Numbered from the stretch's first letter, positions 34,000-44,881 are shown. The stretch is 64,000 nt of DNA from Myxocyprinus asiaticus (GCF_019703515.2 NC_059347.1:20048001-20112000); one strand, 5' to 3'. Numbers and translations are program-made. The notes: generated by a model from the letters alone, not told the origin.

Positions 34000-34348
34000 A
34001 CTGCTGAGAGGATTATTGGTTGCCCCCTGCCCTCCCTTCAAGAACTGTACACTTCCTGAGCGAGGAAAACGGCTGGAAAATCACTCTGGACCCCACTCAC
34101 CCAGCCCACTACCTTTTTGAACAGTTGCCTTCTGGACGGTGCTACAGAGCCCTGAGCACCAGAACCGTCAGGCACAGGAACAGTTTTTTCCCTCAGGCTA
34201 ACCATCTCATGAACAGTTAAAACTGCCCCGTTGAGCAATAATTATGTGCAATACACAGCTTAGTCTATTTATATTTATCCAACATACCCTACCTATTCTG
34301 CCATACATTCCCTTGTATCTGTATATAACAGATTTGTATTTGTGCATA

Positions 34349-34349
34349 C

Positions 34350-34389
<40 letters not shown>

Positions 34390-34442
34390 TTATTTTGTGT
34401 GTGTGTGTGTGTTATTGTGCATTTCTATATATATATATATTT

Positions 34443-34477
<35 letters not shown>

Positions 34478-34481
34478 GTGC

Positions 34482-34573
<92 letters not shown>
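34349..34573. repeat. Compound (TG)n/(TA)n microsatellite
   Basis: Alternating TG and TA blocks within the L2 3' UTR, including a TA block of about 90 bp at 34485-34573. Three overlapping open frames here are repeat artefacts. Confidence 0.97.
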
Positions 34574-34577
<4 letters not shown>

Positions 34578-34705
34578 TTCTATTCATTTTCATTTTTATT
34601 AAATTTTCTTTATTATTATCTGTCTTGTTGTTGTGTTGTTTATGCATTGGGAGCTTCTGTCACCAAGACAAATTTTTGGCAATAAAGCTCATTCTGATTT
34701 TGATA

Positions 34706-35437
34706 ATATTTTAAAATGGACCAAAACTGTAAAATTTCCATTGTGGTTATTTTTTATCCATCAGCAGTTGCTTTTGCATTATTTCAGCATTGAAAAGTAC
34801 CTGTTTTCACAGTCACGGAGCTCTCTCTCTCTCACATACACACACTTGCACACACACACGCACACATGCACGCACACATATACACAGAAAGAGTGAAGCC
34901 ATGTTTTTATCTGTCAAAAAGTTGCTAAAGCCATCCTACCTGTGTCTGTTCTGATGCTATCCAAAAGAGAGAAACAATTCAGAAAAACAACCTATATCTA
35001 ATATAGCTTTCAAAAGGCTATATCCAAGTTTTGATGATGATTTACAGTAACAAGCTAACCTACATATTTCTTCTCCATCCAGGTGGTCGTGGACCAATTG
35101 TTTTGGTGCAGATCCAAGTGCTATTGCCATGTTCATATAGGCCTATAAGAACCAAACAAAGGGAGAAAACGCACCAGGATCTGAAATAAATGCTGCAAAC
35201 GAGCCAGGTGTGAATCCTGACAGATGCTAATGCATGCTTGGTTTCCCTCCATTATGCTAATGAAGCTCACACCTGAAAATCACTGGAAGAGGCTACTGTG
35301 GCGCCGGCTTTAGTAGATAAACCTAATAAACTAGTGAGTTTGAAAAGGGTGTTTTAAGGGAGTTCACAGACCACAGGCCAAAAGTGCCTCTAGTTGAAGA
35401 AACACCCAGTAACAATTTAGCTGTCATGAATTCTTAC
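34706..35437. other. Intronic, nothing recognised
   Basis: Non-coding, with a (CA)n-rich patch at about 34833-34891. An apparent GPRPPGW-like phrase near 35085 on the minus strand is not a collagen exon. Confidence 0.4.
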
Positions 35438-35491
35438 CTTCATTCCCTCTGCTCCTGGATTTCCAGGGAAACCCTTCCTCCCAGGTCTACC
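35438..35491 (-). CDS. Collagen helix exon 11 of window (54 bp)
   Basis: Encodes GRPGRKGFPGNPGAEGMK. Donor GTAAGA. The basic RPGRKG cluster is shared with clade C as I recall it. Confidence 0.94.
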
Positions 35492-36109
35492 CTAAACAGA
35501 AAGCAGAAATGACCCATAGTACTGGACTCCCAACCCTTTAAAAACTCCCTGACATCTCATTAGCTCCTGCTCCTTACACCAATCTCCCCCATCCATCAAC
35601 ATATCAGCTCTCCCAGAGGGAGGAACTTTATTAAATAACTGCTCAGAAATTGAATCAGTCTCCTTGTGCATCAAATCTACATATGATTCTGTTAAGAGTG
35701 TCAGCTACTGTTATAACAACAATTTTGGCTGGAATAAAAGTTTGCGAATGTCACACAAAATTCAATCCAAAACAAAATACAGTGTGCTTAAAAAGCTCTG
35801 AGGTTTAAATACACACATTATACATGTCTTTGCAGAGTGACTTAAAGGAACACGAGTGGGTTAAATCAACCACATAAGTCACACAAAAAATGCATATCAA
35901 ATGTAGAAATGTACACTCAATGGAGCTGGGTAACGTCTAAACAACAATTAAATAAATCAAAAGCTTGGTTTGAAAGCCTCTGGTCACAAGTTGCAGGGTA
36001 CAGTACTTCACAGTGTGAGAAGACTGTAAGCCAATGTTACTGCAAGAACTATGATTTCTAGTTAAAGTTTAACTCAAGATATCCAGTGCAGAATCAAGAG
36101 AGCACTCAC
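35492..36109. other. Intron between collagen exons 11 and 10
   Basis: Non-coding; no repeat ends recognised. Confidence 0.4.
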
Positions 36110-36154
36110 CTCCGGTCCTGGAGTCCCTGCTGGTCCTATTGGGCCCTCATCCCC
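36110..36154 (-). CDS. Collagen helix exon 10 of window (45 bp)
   Basis: Encodes GDEGPIGPAGTPGPE. Donor GTGAGT; acceptor AG at 36155-36156. The Sleeping Beauty-type Tc1 starts only 51 bp upstream of this acceptor. Confidence 0.93.
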
Positions 36155-36435
36155 CTGTGGTTTAAACAAGATCAGAATTAGATCTAGATTAGATCTAAAC
36201 ATCTACAGTTGAAGTCAGAAGTTTACATACACTTAGGTTAAAGTCATTAAAACTCATTTTAACCACTCCACAGACTTCAGTTTGGCAAACTATAGTTCCC
36301 TATCTGTCACTCACTCGATGTTGTGTCGATGTAGTGACACTAGGGGTCACTCTTGGGAGCCCGAGACACCTCTGGTCTTTGATAAAAGGCCGATGAAAAT
36401 TGGCGAGTGGTATTTGCATGCCACTTCCCAGGACA

Positions 36436-36446
36436 TACGGGTATAA
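36436..36446 (+). promoter_or_regulatory. Possible TATA box of DIRS copy 1
   Basis: GTATAAAAGGA within the left inverted repeat. The same sequence occurs in mirrored orientation in the right repeat near 41785, and a TATAAAAGG stands at the same relative place in DIRS copy 2. Confidence 0.45.
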
Positions 36447-37227
36447 AAGGAGCTGGTATGCAACCACTCATTCAGATTTTCTCTTCGGAGCCGAACGGTC
36501 ATGCCCACTGAGCTGAATTCCCACGACTGTTCATTCACCTCTGCTGGATCTGACGGCGCATTTCAGCGGCTTCTCCCTCCTCTGCACTGGTGCACTGCAG
36601 AGAATGCCCCTGGGCGATTTGGTAGAAATAAGAGTATATTTCTCTAAAAGATCGGCACACGTGGAACATCTTTTTAAAGATGCGTCTTTTTAAAGATGCC
36701 TTTGTGTGTTATTCCTGGTTGCACTCGTTATCTCTCGCCTTCTGAAGGTCACGATCACTGTCTTCGTGTCTGGGCACTGCTCACGCGGAGACAGTATTCG
36801 TGGATGGGTCATGTACTCATTGCGAGAACATGTCCATGGCAATGTTGCGGTTGCGGCTTACCTTCGTAAGAAAGCAAGCCACCCCAGAGGCTCCCTGCCT
36901 CGGTCCTTCTACCCACGGGTATGAGGCCAACGCAGCTAGCACTGGGGGCGATTTGGGGACCTGAATGGGAATGCATCCGCCAGGTATCCCCCGCGGACCA
37001 CCCATTCCCCAGCATGCTCGTCTGCCCGATCGGGCTTCCAGATGAGTCCGCCGGCTTGTCTCATGGCGAGTTCGACCTCTTATTCGGAGCCCGCGAAAGT
37101 GATGAGCTCTCGAGCACAGCATTGGAGAGTGGGCTTGTCCAGTCGGACACGGAAACCTCAGCTGGGCTCCTCCCTTCGGGTGCGGTCTCCCAGTCACAGG
37201 CTGACGCGGAGATGACAACATGCTTTC

Positions 37228-38260
37228 TTGGCAGCCGCAAGTGGCAGGCTAGAATGGAACCCTCTGCTCTCCCCTGAACCCTCGCAGCTCGATGATTGGT
37301 TCCTGGGCTCACGGCGCCACTCAAAGCCATGCCCCGCCCCCGTTCCTTTCTTCCCAGAAGTGCATGAAGAGCTGACAAGGTCGTGGGAGGCACTTTTTAC
37401 TGCCCGGTCCCGATCTTTCAGCTTCCCCGCCCTCACTACCCTCGATGGTGGAGCGGCCAAGGGCTATTCGGTAATCCCCCCGGTGGATAAAGGCACTCGC
37501 GGTGCACCTATGCCCAAAGAGCACCGCCACCTGGCGTGTGCGCCCAAAGCTCCCGTCCAAGGACTGTAGGTTTACGTCATCTCTGACGGCCAAGGCCTAC
37601 GGTGCCGCTGGACAAGCCGCCTCCACCCTGCATGCCATGGCTATCCTGCAAGTCCGCCAAGGCGCTAAAGGAACTGCACGGGGGTAGTTCCGCCCCGGGA
37701 TTGATGCAGGAGCTTCGCTCCGCGACCGATCTCGCTCTCCGGGCGACGAAGGTCACGGCGCGGTCTCTCGAGCGGGAGCACCACCTTTGGCTCAACCTGG
37801 TCGAGATGGGAGAGGCCGACAAGGCTGCCCCATTTCACAAGTTGGCCAGTCCGGCGACACCGAGGACTTTGCCCAGCAGTTCTCAGCGGTGAAGCAGCAG
37901 ACAGAGGTTATCCGGCACATCCTGCCCCAGCGCGGCTCAAGATCCCGCACCCCGTCTGCTCGTCGCCAAGGGTGTCCCCTTGCGGTGACTGCACCAGCTC
38001 CGCCGCGGCGTGGAGCCCACCGCAGGAAGCAGATGCCACCTGTCTCGCGGCCGACAAGAACCCGCAAAAGGCTTCGAAGCGCCCCTAAGACGGTAAGCAG
38101 ACCACTCCATCCCCCGGTCGAGGGCCGGGAGGAGAATCTTTTGTTACTATTGCATTTAATTGCGCTGCATGCCCAAGTGGCTACAGTACCCAAGAGTTCA
38201 GCAAGAGCGGTTTCCTTGTTCCCTGGGTCATGTGTCCGGTGTGCACGGCCGTCATCATGA
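37228..38260 (+). pseudogene. DIRS gag-like ORF, frameshifted (copy 1)
   Basis: Several frames must be joined. The first (37228-37569) includes SFPALTTLDGGAAKGYSVIP. The second (37502-37687) has LTAKAYGAAGQAASTLHAM, the most recognisable stretch of fish DIRS ORF1. The third (37602-37892) continues ALKELHGGSSAPGLMQEL. The fourth (37787-38260) has DFAQQFSAVKQQTEVIRHIL followed by an Arg/Pro-rich tail. This ORF is thought to be the nucleocapsid-like product; its function is not established. Frame changes near 37570, 37640 and 37860 inactivate it. Confidence 0.7.
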
Positions 38261-38457
38261 CCACGTCCACCACTCTATTTGGCAGGATTGGCACTCCAGC
38301 GGTGGTCTCCCTGCCCCCGAGCGCCCAGCTGTGGCACAAATCCGCCCCCAATGTGACTCCACAGTCTCCACAGGTCACGAGGACAGGCCTCTTCCTCCCA
38401 GGTCCCAGGCTCTTCCGGGGATGGTCACAAGGAGCCAGGTAAGTACTAAGTACTTCG

Positions 38458-39960
38458 ATGTCCCTAAACTCAACACGGCCACGACATGGTGTGGCACCTC
38501 GAGCTCCGTCCCGCCGCGAGGCCCCACCTGCCAGTACATCCGACGTTGTCCCTTTGGTCCCCCTTGCGCAGAACTTGGATGCGTGGCTTGCGCTTTCCAA
38601 TCCGTCGCGATGGCTGGTCCGGACCGTCCGACTCGGCTACGCGATTCAGTTCACCAGGCGTCCGCCCAGGTTCAGTGGTATCCACTTCACCTTGGTGAAG
38701 AACGAAAATGCTGCTACCTTGCGTGCGGAGATCGCCACCCTCCTATGGAAGGGTGCGATAGAACCTGTCCCTCCGGCAGAGATGAAGAAGGGGTTTTACA
38801 GCCCCTAATTCATCGTACCGAAAAAAGGCGGTGGGTTGCATCCAATCTTGGACCTGCGAGTACTGAGCCAGGCTTTTCACAGACTCCTGTTCAAGATGCT
38901 GACGCAAAAACGCATTTTGGCGAGTGTCCAGCATCAAGATTGGTTCGCGGCGGTAGACCTGAAGGACGCGTACTTTCACGTCTCGATTCTACCTCGAAAC
39001 AGACCCTTCCTGCAGTTTGCATTTGAGGGTCAGGCCTATGAGTACAAGGTCCTCCCTTTTGGCCTGTCCTGGTCCCCTTGCGAAGGTCGCAGAGGCAGCT
39101 CTTGCCCCATTAAGGGAAGTAGGCATTCGCATTCTCAACTATCTCGACGATTGGCTAATCCTAGCTCACTCTCGGGACATGTTGTGTGCACACAGGGACT
39201 TGGTGCTCTCGCACCTCAGCCAATTAGGGCTTCGGGTCAACTGGGAAAAGAGCAAGCTCCTCCCAGTTCAGAGCATCTCTTTTCTCAGTTTGGAGTTGGA
39301 CTCAGTCTCATTGACAGCGTGCTTCATGAACGAGCATGCACAGTCGGTGCTGACATGTTTGAAGGTGTTCAAACAGAAAACAGCGGTTCCACTGAAACTC
39401 TTTCAGAGGCTCCTGGGGCATATGGCATCCTCAGCGGTGGCCACCCCGCTCGGGCTGATGCATATGAGGCTGCTTCATTACTGGCTTCAGACTCGAGTCC
39501 TGAGATGGGCATGGCACCGCGGGACACATCGCGTGGCCATCATGCCGATCTGTCACCGTCTCTTCAGCCCTTGGACCGCCCTCTCATTTCTACAGGCAGG
39601 TGTTCCCCTAAAGCAGGTCTCCAGGTGCGTCGTGGTCATGACAGACACCTCCAAAATGGGCTGGGGCGCTGTTTGCAACGGGTACGTAGCCGCCGGCTTA
39701 TGGACGGGCCCGCGGCTGCATTGGCACATCAACTGCCTTGAGTTGTTGGCAATTCTGCTCACCCTGTGAAGGTTCCGGCCGTTGATCCAGGGCAAGCACG
39801 TGTTTGTTCGGACAGACAACACGGCAACGGTAGCATATGTCAACCGCCAAGGCGGTCTGCGCTCTCGTTGTATGTCACAACTCGCCTGCCGTCTCCTCCT
39901 CTGGAGTCAGCAGCACTTCAAGTCGCTGTGAGCCACTCACATCCTGGGTGACCTCAACAC
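38458..39960 (+). pseudogene. DIRS reverse transcriptase and RNase H, pseudogene (copy 1)
   Basis: The RT begins near 38690 (FTLVKNENAATLRAEIATLL). A single TAA at 38806-38808 interrupts SP-FIVPKKGGG, after which the same frame reads DWFAAVDLKDAYFHV. A frameshift near 39070 moves to the 39017-39769 frame, which contains the catalytic ILNYLDDWLILA box and then the RNase H part (MTDTSKMGWGAV, CLELLAIL). After a stop at about 39767 the frame KHVFVRTDNTATVAYVN closes the RNase H region near 39850. Catalytic boxes are preserved, but at least three lesions prevent a full product. Confidence 0.85.
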
Positions 39961-39964
39961 TGCA

Positions 39965-40837
39965 GTGGACGCTCTGTCACGGCAGGTTACCCTCAGGGGA
40001 GAGTGGAGACTCCACCTTCAAATGGTCCAGCTGATTTGGAGTCGATTCGGACAGGCACAGGTAGACCTGTTCGCCTCCCAAGAGTCCTCCCACTGTCTGC
40101 TCTGGTACGCCCGGACCGAGGCACCTCTTGGCACAGACGCGCTGGCACACAGCCTTGTTCCCTCATGGGACCTCTCTGTCATTCTTCAGCATCTACAGAG
40201 AGCCCCCTTTAAGCCTTTGCAGTCAGCTGAGCTTAAGGCACTCTCCTTGAAGACTGCCCTCCTGACTGCGCTCACTTCCATCAAGAGGGTAGGAGACTTG
40301 AAAGCGTTCTCTGTCAGCGAAACGTGCCTGGAGTTCGGTCCGGGCCACTCTCACGTGATCTTGAGACCCCGAACGGGCTATGTGCCCAAGGTTCCCATGA
40401 CCCCTTTTAGGGACCAGGTGGTGAACCTGCGAGCACTGCCCCAGGAGGAGGCAGACCCAGCCCTGTCGTTACTGTGTCTGGTGCGTGCTTTACGCATCTA
40501 TTTGGATCGCACGCAGAGCTTTACGATCTCTGAGCAGCTCTTTGTCTGCTTTGGTGCACAGCGGAAAGGAAGCGCTGTCTCCAAGCAAAGGATCGCCCAC
40601 TGGCTCATTGACGCCACAGCTATGGCATATCACGCCCAGGACGTGCCGCCCCCAGTAGGGCTACGAACCCATTCTACCAGGGGTGTAGCGGCCTCCTGGG
40701 CCCTGGCCAGGGGTGCCTCTCTAACAGACATTTGCAGAGCAGCGGGCTGGGCAACACCCAACACCTTTGCAAGGTTCTACAACCTCCGGGTGGAACCGGT
40801 TTCGTCCCAGGTAGTGGCACACAATACAAGCGGATAA
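39965..40837 (+). CDS. DIRS tyrosine recombinase, internally shortened ORF
   Basis: An open 290-codon frame. Residues 1-63 correspond to the RNase H/recombinase linker and from about 67 to the recombinase catalytic domain: R108 in SIKRVGD, H236 and R239 in LRTHSTRG, W262 in AAGWATP and the nucleophile Y272 in FARFYNL, so the R-H-R-Y set is complete. Such recombinases integrate the circular cDNA at short GTT sites without a DDE integrase. DIRS copy 2 has roughly 690 bp between PLGTDALAH and the KRVD motif, while here only about 160 bp remain, so the core-binding domain has been deleted. The frame is open but the protein is probably inactive. Confidence 0.8.
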   Translation: MDALSRQVTLRGEWRLHLQMVQLIWSRFGQAQVDLFASQESSHCLLWYARTEAPLGTDALAHSLVPSWDLSVILQHLQRAPFKPLQSAELKALSLKTALLTALTSIKRVGDLKAFSVSETCLEFGPGHSHVILRPRTGYVPKVPMTPFRDQVVNLRALPQEEADPALSLLCLVRALRIYLDRTQSFTISEQLFVCFGAQRKGSAVSKQRIAHWLIDATAMAYHAQDVPPPVGLRTHSTRGVAASWALARGASLTDICRAAGWATPNTFARFYNLRVEPVSSQVVAHNTSG

Positions 40838-41591
40838 GTCCGGGATAGCCGGCCGGGTGCATCACTCGCACATAGTGCCTTTCACCTCCTCTGAGCTGAA
40901 GACGTGCGGCATTAATTCCCAGTAGTGTTCACAAACTATGTTCCCTGGTTGACTTCCTCCAAGCCCTGTGGCAGTCGAGTTTTCGGAGAGACTCGCTGCC
41001 GGCCCAGTACATGTGCTAACTAAGAGCCCTATTCTGGGGTAGGTGCTCCGCGTGTGGTGGTTCCCTGTAAGGTAACCCCATGCGATTTATATCTTCCGCT
41101 AATTCGTTTCCCTGTTGGCAAACTGCATCTTCCTTGGGCAGAGCCCCCTCTGCCACAGTCTCCATGTTTGTAGTAACTCCTCCCCATTGGGTAGGATCTA
41201 CCATGAGACTTCTCCACATGGTCAGCAAGACCATGTGACATATTTTCCACTTAAATATCCCCCCCACTCTTTGGGCGAGGTGTGGTCTCCGCGGTGTCCT
41301 CCCCTTGGGAGGGACACCCCCCGACTAGACTTGGTGGCCCAGTCGGATAATCCCCCTTGTTTTTTAGGGAGTGGAAAAAAGAAGGGGAAAAGAGGCCAAG
41401 ACTGGGTTAGCCTGTCTCTATCTTTTGGGTAGTCGACTTGTCCCCAAAGGGCCGTTTGACACTCATAACTATTTTGGGGGAGGTTACGTGTCGGCCTGGT
41501 GCGCTGGCTACAAGGCACACAGTTGTCTGCCCGTCACACACCGCCAGTTCATGTAACACAGTTCAGCCAGTTGCAGCGTTTTGTATAGGGA
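40838..41591. other. DIRS copy 1, 3' non-coding region
   Basis: Sequence between the recombinase stop and the internal complementary region. Open frames of 60-105 codons on both strands show no family features. Confidence 0.5.
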
Positions 41592-41697
41592 TCCCTAGTG
41601 TAACTATATCGACACAATGTCGAGTGAGTGACAGATAGGGAATGTCATGGTTACTTGCGTAACCTCCGTTCCCTGATGGAGGGAACGAGACGTTGTG
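41592..41697. promoter_or_regulatory. Internal complementary region of DIRS copy 1
   Basis: 41592-41640 is the complement of the left terminus (36298 onward). 41641-41643 is AAT. 41644-41697 is the complement of the right terminus (leftward from 41959). The three-base spacer corresponds to the GTT target, whose complement is AAC; here it has one mismatch. The layout fits restoration of termini via a circle. Confidence 0.8.
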
Positions 41698-41970
41698 TTC
41701 CTCCTGACACAACGCTGAAATGGCCGGACCTTGTCTCGGCTCCTCAGCATAAAATCTGAATGAGTGGTTGCATACAAGCTCCTTTTATACCCGTATGTAC
41801 AGGGGAGTGGCATGCAAATACCACTCGCCAATTTTCATTGGCCTTTTATCAAAGACCAGAGGTGTCTCGGGCTCCCAAGAGTGACCCCTGGTGTCACTAC
41901 ATCGACACAACGTCTCGTTCCCTCCATCAGGGAACGGAGGTTACGCAAGTAACCATGACGTTTTGGCAAG

Positions 41971-42064
41971 TCGAGATGGGAGAGGCCGACAAGGCTGCCC
42001 CATTTCACAAGTTGGCCAGTCCGGCGACACCGAGGACTTTGCCCAGCAGTTCTCAGCGGTGAAG
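41971..42064 (+). repeat. 94-bp exact copy of DIRS gag DNA outside the DIRS element
   Basis: Identical over all 94 bases to 37801-37894, in direct orientation, 11 bp beyond the right GTT of DIRS copy 1. It sits inside the host Tc1 arm, where the family normally continues from GGCAAGTCG to a TTGTTTACAGACAG segment. It therefore replaces a few tens of bases of Tc1 sequence. Confidence 0.9.
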
Positions 42065-42303
42065 TTGTTTACAGACAGATTGTTTCACTTCTAATTGACT
42101 ATATCACAATTCCATTGGGTCTGAAGTTTACATTCACTAAGTTATCTGTGCCTTCAAGCAGCTTGGAAAATTCCAGAAAATTATGTCAAGCCTTTAGGCA
42201 ATTAGCCAATTAGCTTCTGATAGGAGGTGTACTGAATTGGAGGTGTACCTTTGGATGTATTTTAAGGCCTACCTTCAAACTCAGTGCCTCTTTGCTTGAC
42301 ATC

Positions 42304-43275
42304 ATGGGAAAATCAAAGAAATCAGCCAAAACCTCAGAAAAATATTTGTGGACCTCCACAAGTCTGGTTCATCTTTGGGAGCAATATCCAAACACCTGAA
42401 GATTCCATGTTCATCTGTACAAACAATAGCACGCAAATATAAACACACAGCCATCATACCTCTCAGGAAGGAGACGCATTCTGTCTCCTTGAGATGAACG
42501 TAGTTTGGTGCGAAAAGTGCAAATCAATCCCAGAAAAATAGCACAGGAACTTGTGAAGATGCTGGAGGAAACAGGTAGACAAGTATCTATATTCACAGTC
42601 AAACAAGTCCTATATCGACATAACCTGAAAGGCTGCTCAGCAAGGAAGAAGCAACTGCTCCACAACTGCCAGACTACAGTTTGCACTTGCACATGGGCAC
42701 AAATATCTTACTCTTTGTAGAAATGTTCTCTGGTCTGATGAAACAAAAATTTAACTTTTTAGCCATAATGACCATCATTATGTTTGGAGGAAAAAGGGTG
42801 AGACTTGCAAGCCGAAGAACACATCATCCCATCCGTGAAGCATGGGGTTGGCAGCATCATGTTGTGGGGGTGCTTTGCTGCAGGAGGGACTGGTGCATTT
42901 CACAAAACAGATGGCATCATGAGGAAGGAAAATTATGTGGATATATTGAAGCAACATCTCAAGACATCAGCCAGGAAGTTAAAGCTCAGTCGCAAATGGG
43001 TCTTCCAAATGGACATTGACCCCAAGCATACCTCCAAAGTTGTGGCAAAATGGCTTAAGGACAACAAAGTCAAGAAATTGGAGTGGCCATCACATATCCC
43101 TGACCTCAATCTGATCGAAATTTTGTAGGCTGAACTGAAAAAGCGTGTGCGAGCAAGGAGGCCTAAAGACCTGACTCAGTTGCACCAGCTCTGTCTGGAG
43201 GAATGGGCCAAAATTCCAGCAACCTATTGTGAGAAGCTTGTGGAAGGCTACCTAAAATGTTTGGCCCAAGTTAAA
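42304..43275 (+). pseudogene. Sleeping Beauty-type Tc1 transposase, pseudogene
   Basis: Starts ATGGGAAAATCAAAGAAATC (42304). After about ten codons the frame is lost, and pieces of the transposase follow in different frames: a helix-turn-helix phrase around 42330-42450, KFNFLAIMTIIMFGG near 42750, a 42805-43128 frame with VGSIMLWGCFAAGGTG and KWVFQMDIDPKHTSK (second catalytic Asp), and PDLNLIEIL near 43100 (third catalytic position). A TAG follows at 43126-43128. The last part, KRVRARRPKDLTQL-like, runs to about 43260. Many small indels; dead. Confidence 0.85.
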
Positions 43276-43636
43276 ACATTTTTTTTTTTTCCTTTTTCAT
43301 CCAGGTCCACATCAAGTTAAACAATTTAAAGGCAATGCTACCAAATACTAACTATGTGTATGTAAACTTCTGACCCACTGGGAATGTGATGAAAGAATGC
43401 TGAAATATATAATTCTCTCTATGATTATTCTGACATTTCACATTCTTAAAATAAAGTAGTGACCCTAACTGACCTAAGACAGGGAATGTTTTCTACTATT
43501 AAATGTCAGGAATTGTGAAAAACTGAGTTTAAATGTATTTGGCTAAGATGTATTTGAACTTCTGACTTCAACTTGTAGTTTATACTCTCTTTTGTACAGA
43601 CATTTGTTTATCTTTGTTTCAATATGCATATGACCA

Positions 43637-44713
43637 CACTGTAAAAAATTAAAAGTTGAGTCAATTTTAAAAAGTAGCTAAGGCAACAAGCTGCAAAGCA
43701 TTTTTGAGTTTACTCAACTTCAGGCAAATTAGTTTTACCAACTTAGCAATTCAAGTTGGATCTTAATACAAAAAGTTCTCAAAAATATAAATGATCATTA
43801 AGTTCAATAAATTAAAATTTTTAAGTATAGCTGTCCATATTTTTCAATACTCTTGAAAATAATATAATACAAAACATTTTTAAGCAGATATATATTTTGA
43901 CATAAGATCACGTATGAGCCCCACCAAAAGACCAAATATTTGGCCTAACTTGGTGGTAAAATGGTGGTGTAGGTTACAAGTACTTCCAATTTTTAGAAGT
44001 TGAATCAACTTTATATATAAAGAAACTTCAAAGTGAACACTAATTACCCTGATGGTGACTTTAAACAAAACAACTTTTTACAGCAAAACATAATTAAAAA
44101 CATTTATTAAATCAAAACAGATTATTTACAAATTATTTATATATGTCCTCATAAGTAGGCACGCTTTGACCAAACACACTTAAATTCAAGAGCAGGTGAT
44201 TGTGGGTAGTGTCTTCAGCCACAATGCTTCTCCAGTGGGCATGCTCAGTAGCAGGTGCAACAATGTGAAGTTCATAGTGCTCAGCCTTACAAGGTTCCCC
44301 CAGATTTTGACCCATGAATTTTCAAGACCTTTCCATGATTTTAACAAATGCATAACATCATTAAAGATATGAGTCGAAATCAAAGATTTAAATTTCCACA
44401 TATTTCCTGATTTTCCATGGTAGAGCCTGGCTTTATAGACTTACAACAGTAAAATTTAAACTTCCATTTCACAGAGGTGCACAAAGTTTCAAAAGAGGCA
44501 TGAGCATGCTCAAAAGCCTGTATGTTCTACCTTCACCACCAAACTTGATACTGTATGTGCTCACTGTTGCTCTGACTTAAATGGAATAAAAGCTGACTTA
44601 ATAGATTGTTTTAAGTAAACTCACTTTTTTCGACATTAGATAGTTCAATCAACTCGTAGCTTAAAATGTAGCTTATTTGACAAAATTGAAGTTGGATTTT
44701 TTTTTTTACAGTG
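43637..44713. mobile_element. Probable non-autonomous TIR element (CACTGTAAAAAA ends)
   Basis: CACTGTAAAAAATT at 43637 mirrors TTTTTTTTTACAGTG ending at 44713. The interior repeatedly carries GTTGAGTCAA / TTGACTCAAC-type phrases. No coding sequence and no convincing target duplication. Confidence 0.5.
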
Positions 44714-44800
44714 CAGCAGCTCCCTAAAAACACTGCTTCTGCAGTGCATCAAAATAGTGTATAATGTAATCTTGGAACCTCTGGGTACTATACCACCTAA

Positions 44801-44881
44801 TAAGTGCTCACTGTTGCTCTGACTTAAATGGCATAAAAGTTTACTTAATTCATTGATTGAAGTAAACTCACTTTTTTCAAC
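44801..44881. repeat. Direct duplication of 44557-44636
   Basis: GTGCTCACTGTTGCTCTGAC and the ACTTAAATGG..TAAAAG..TACTT stretch are repeated with few differences about 245 bp apart. The second copy lies beyond the apparent right end of the TIR element. Confidence 0.7.

Larger units (their letters stand above)
31680..34705 (+). mobile_element. L2-type (CR1 clade) LINE, 5'-truncated and broken
   Basis: Remains of an endonuclease (about 31700-32250), linker (32155-32960) and reverse transcriptase (about 32880-34240) are followed by a 3' end reading GGCAATAAAGCTCATTCTGA at about 34678, typical of fish L2 LINEs. A TG/TA microsatellite is embedded in the 3' UTR. It lies antisense to the collagen gene, in the intron between exons 11 and 12. 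Confidence 0.8.
36298..41959 (+). mobile_element. DIRS1-like tyrosine-recombinase retrotransposon, copy 1
   Basis: Five and a half kb inserted in the Tc1, with GTT on both sides (36295-36297 and 41960-41962). Inverted terminal repeats of about 165 bp (about 36315-36480 and 41745-41910) share GGGGTCACTCTTGGGAGCCC on opposite strands. The outermost bases of the two ends differ, as is normal for DIRS elements. The order inside is gag-like, RT with RNase H, tyrosine recombinase, then internal complementary region. Several stops and frameshifts are present. Confidence 0.92.
36206..43575 (+). mobile_element. Sleeping Beauty-type Tc1 transposon split by a DIRS insertion
   Basis: The left end CAGTTGAAGTCAGAAGTTTA at 36206 is preceded by TA (36204-36205), and the right end ...TGACTTCAACTTG at 43575 is followed by TA. 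This terminus is that of the salmonid/cyprinid Sleeping Beauty-like Tc1 group. About 90 bp of the left arm stand left of the DIRS element. The rest resumes at 41960 and contains the second direct repeat (near 42120) and a broken transposase. Without the DIRS and a filler segment the element would be about 1.6 kb. Confidence 0.9.

Noticed and set aside
34244..34714. Frames of 86-156 codons rich in Ile-Tyr and Val-Cys
   Set aside because: Artefacts of the TG/TA microsatellite in the L2 3' UTR.
35062..35143. Possible extra collagen exon on the minus strand with a GPRPPGW-like phrase
   Set aside because: Gly periodicity fails, the acceptor and donor are out of phase with 45/54-bp exons, and exons 11 and 12 already join in register as in clade C collagens.
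37801..37894. The 94-bp duplicate as a second LTR or split direct repeat of a PAT/Ngaro-type element
   Set aside because: The element has inverted, not split direct, repeats, and one copy lies outside the GTT-delimited element in Tc1 sequence.
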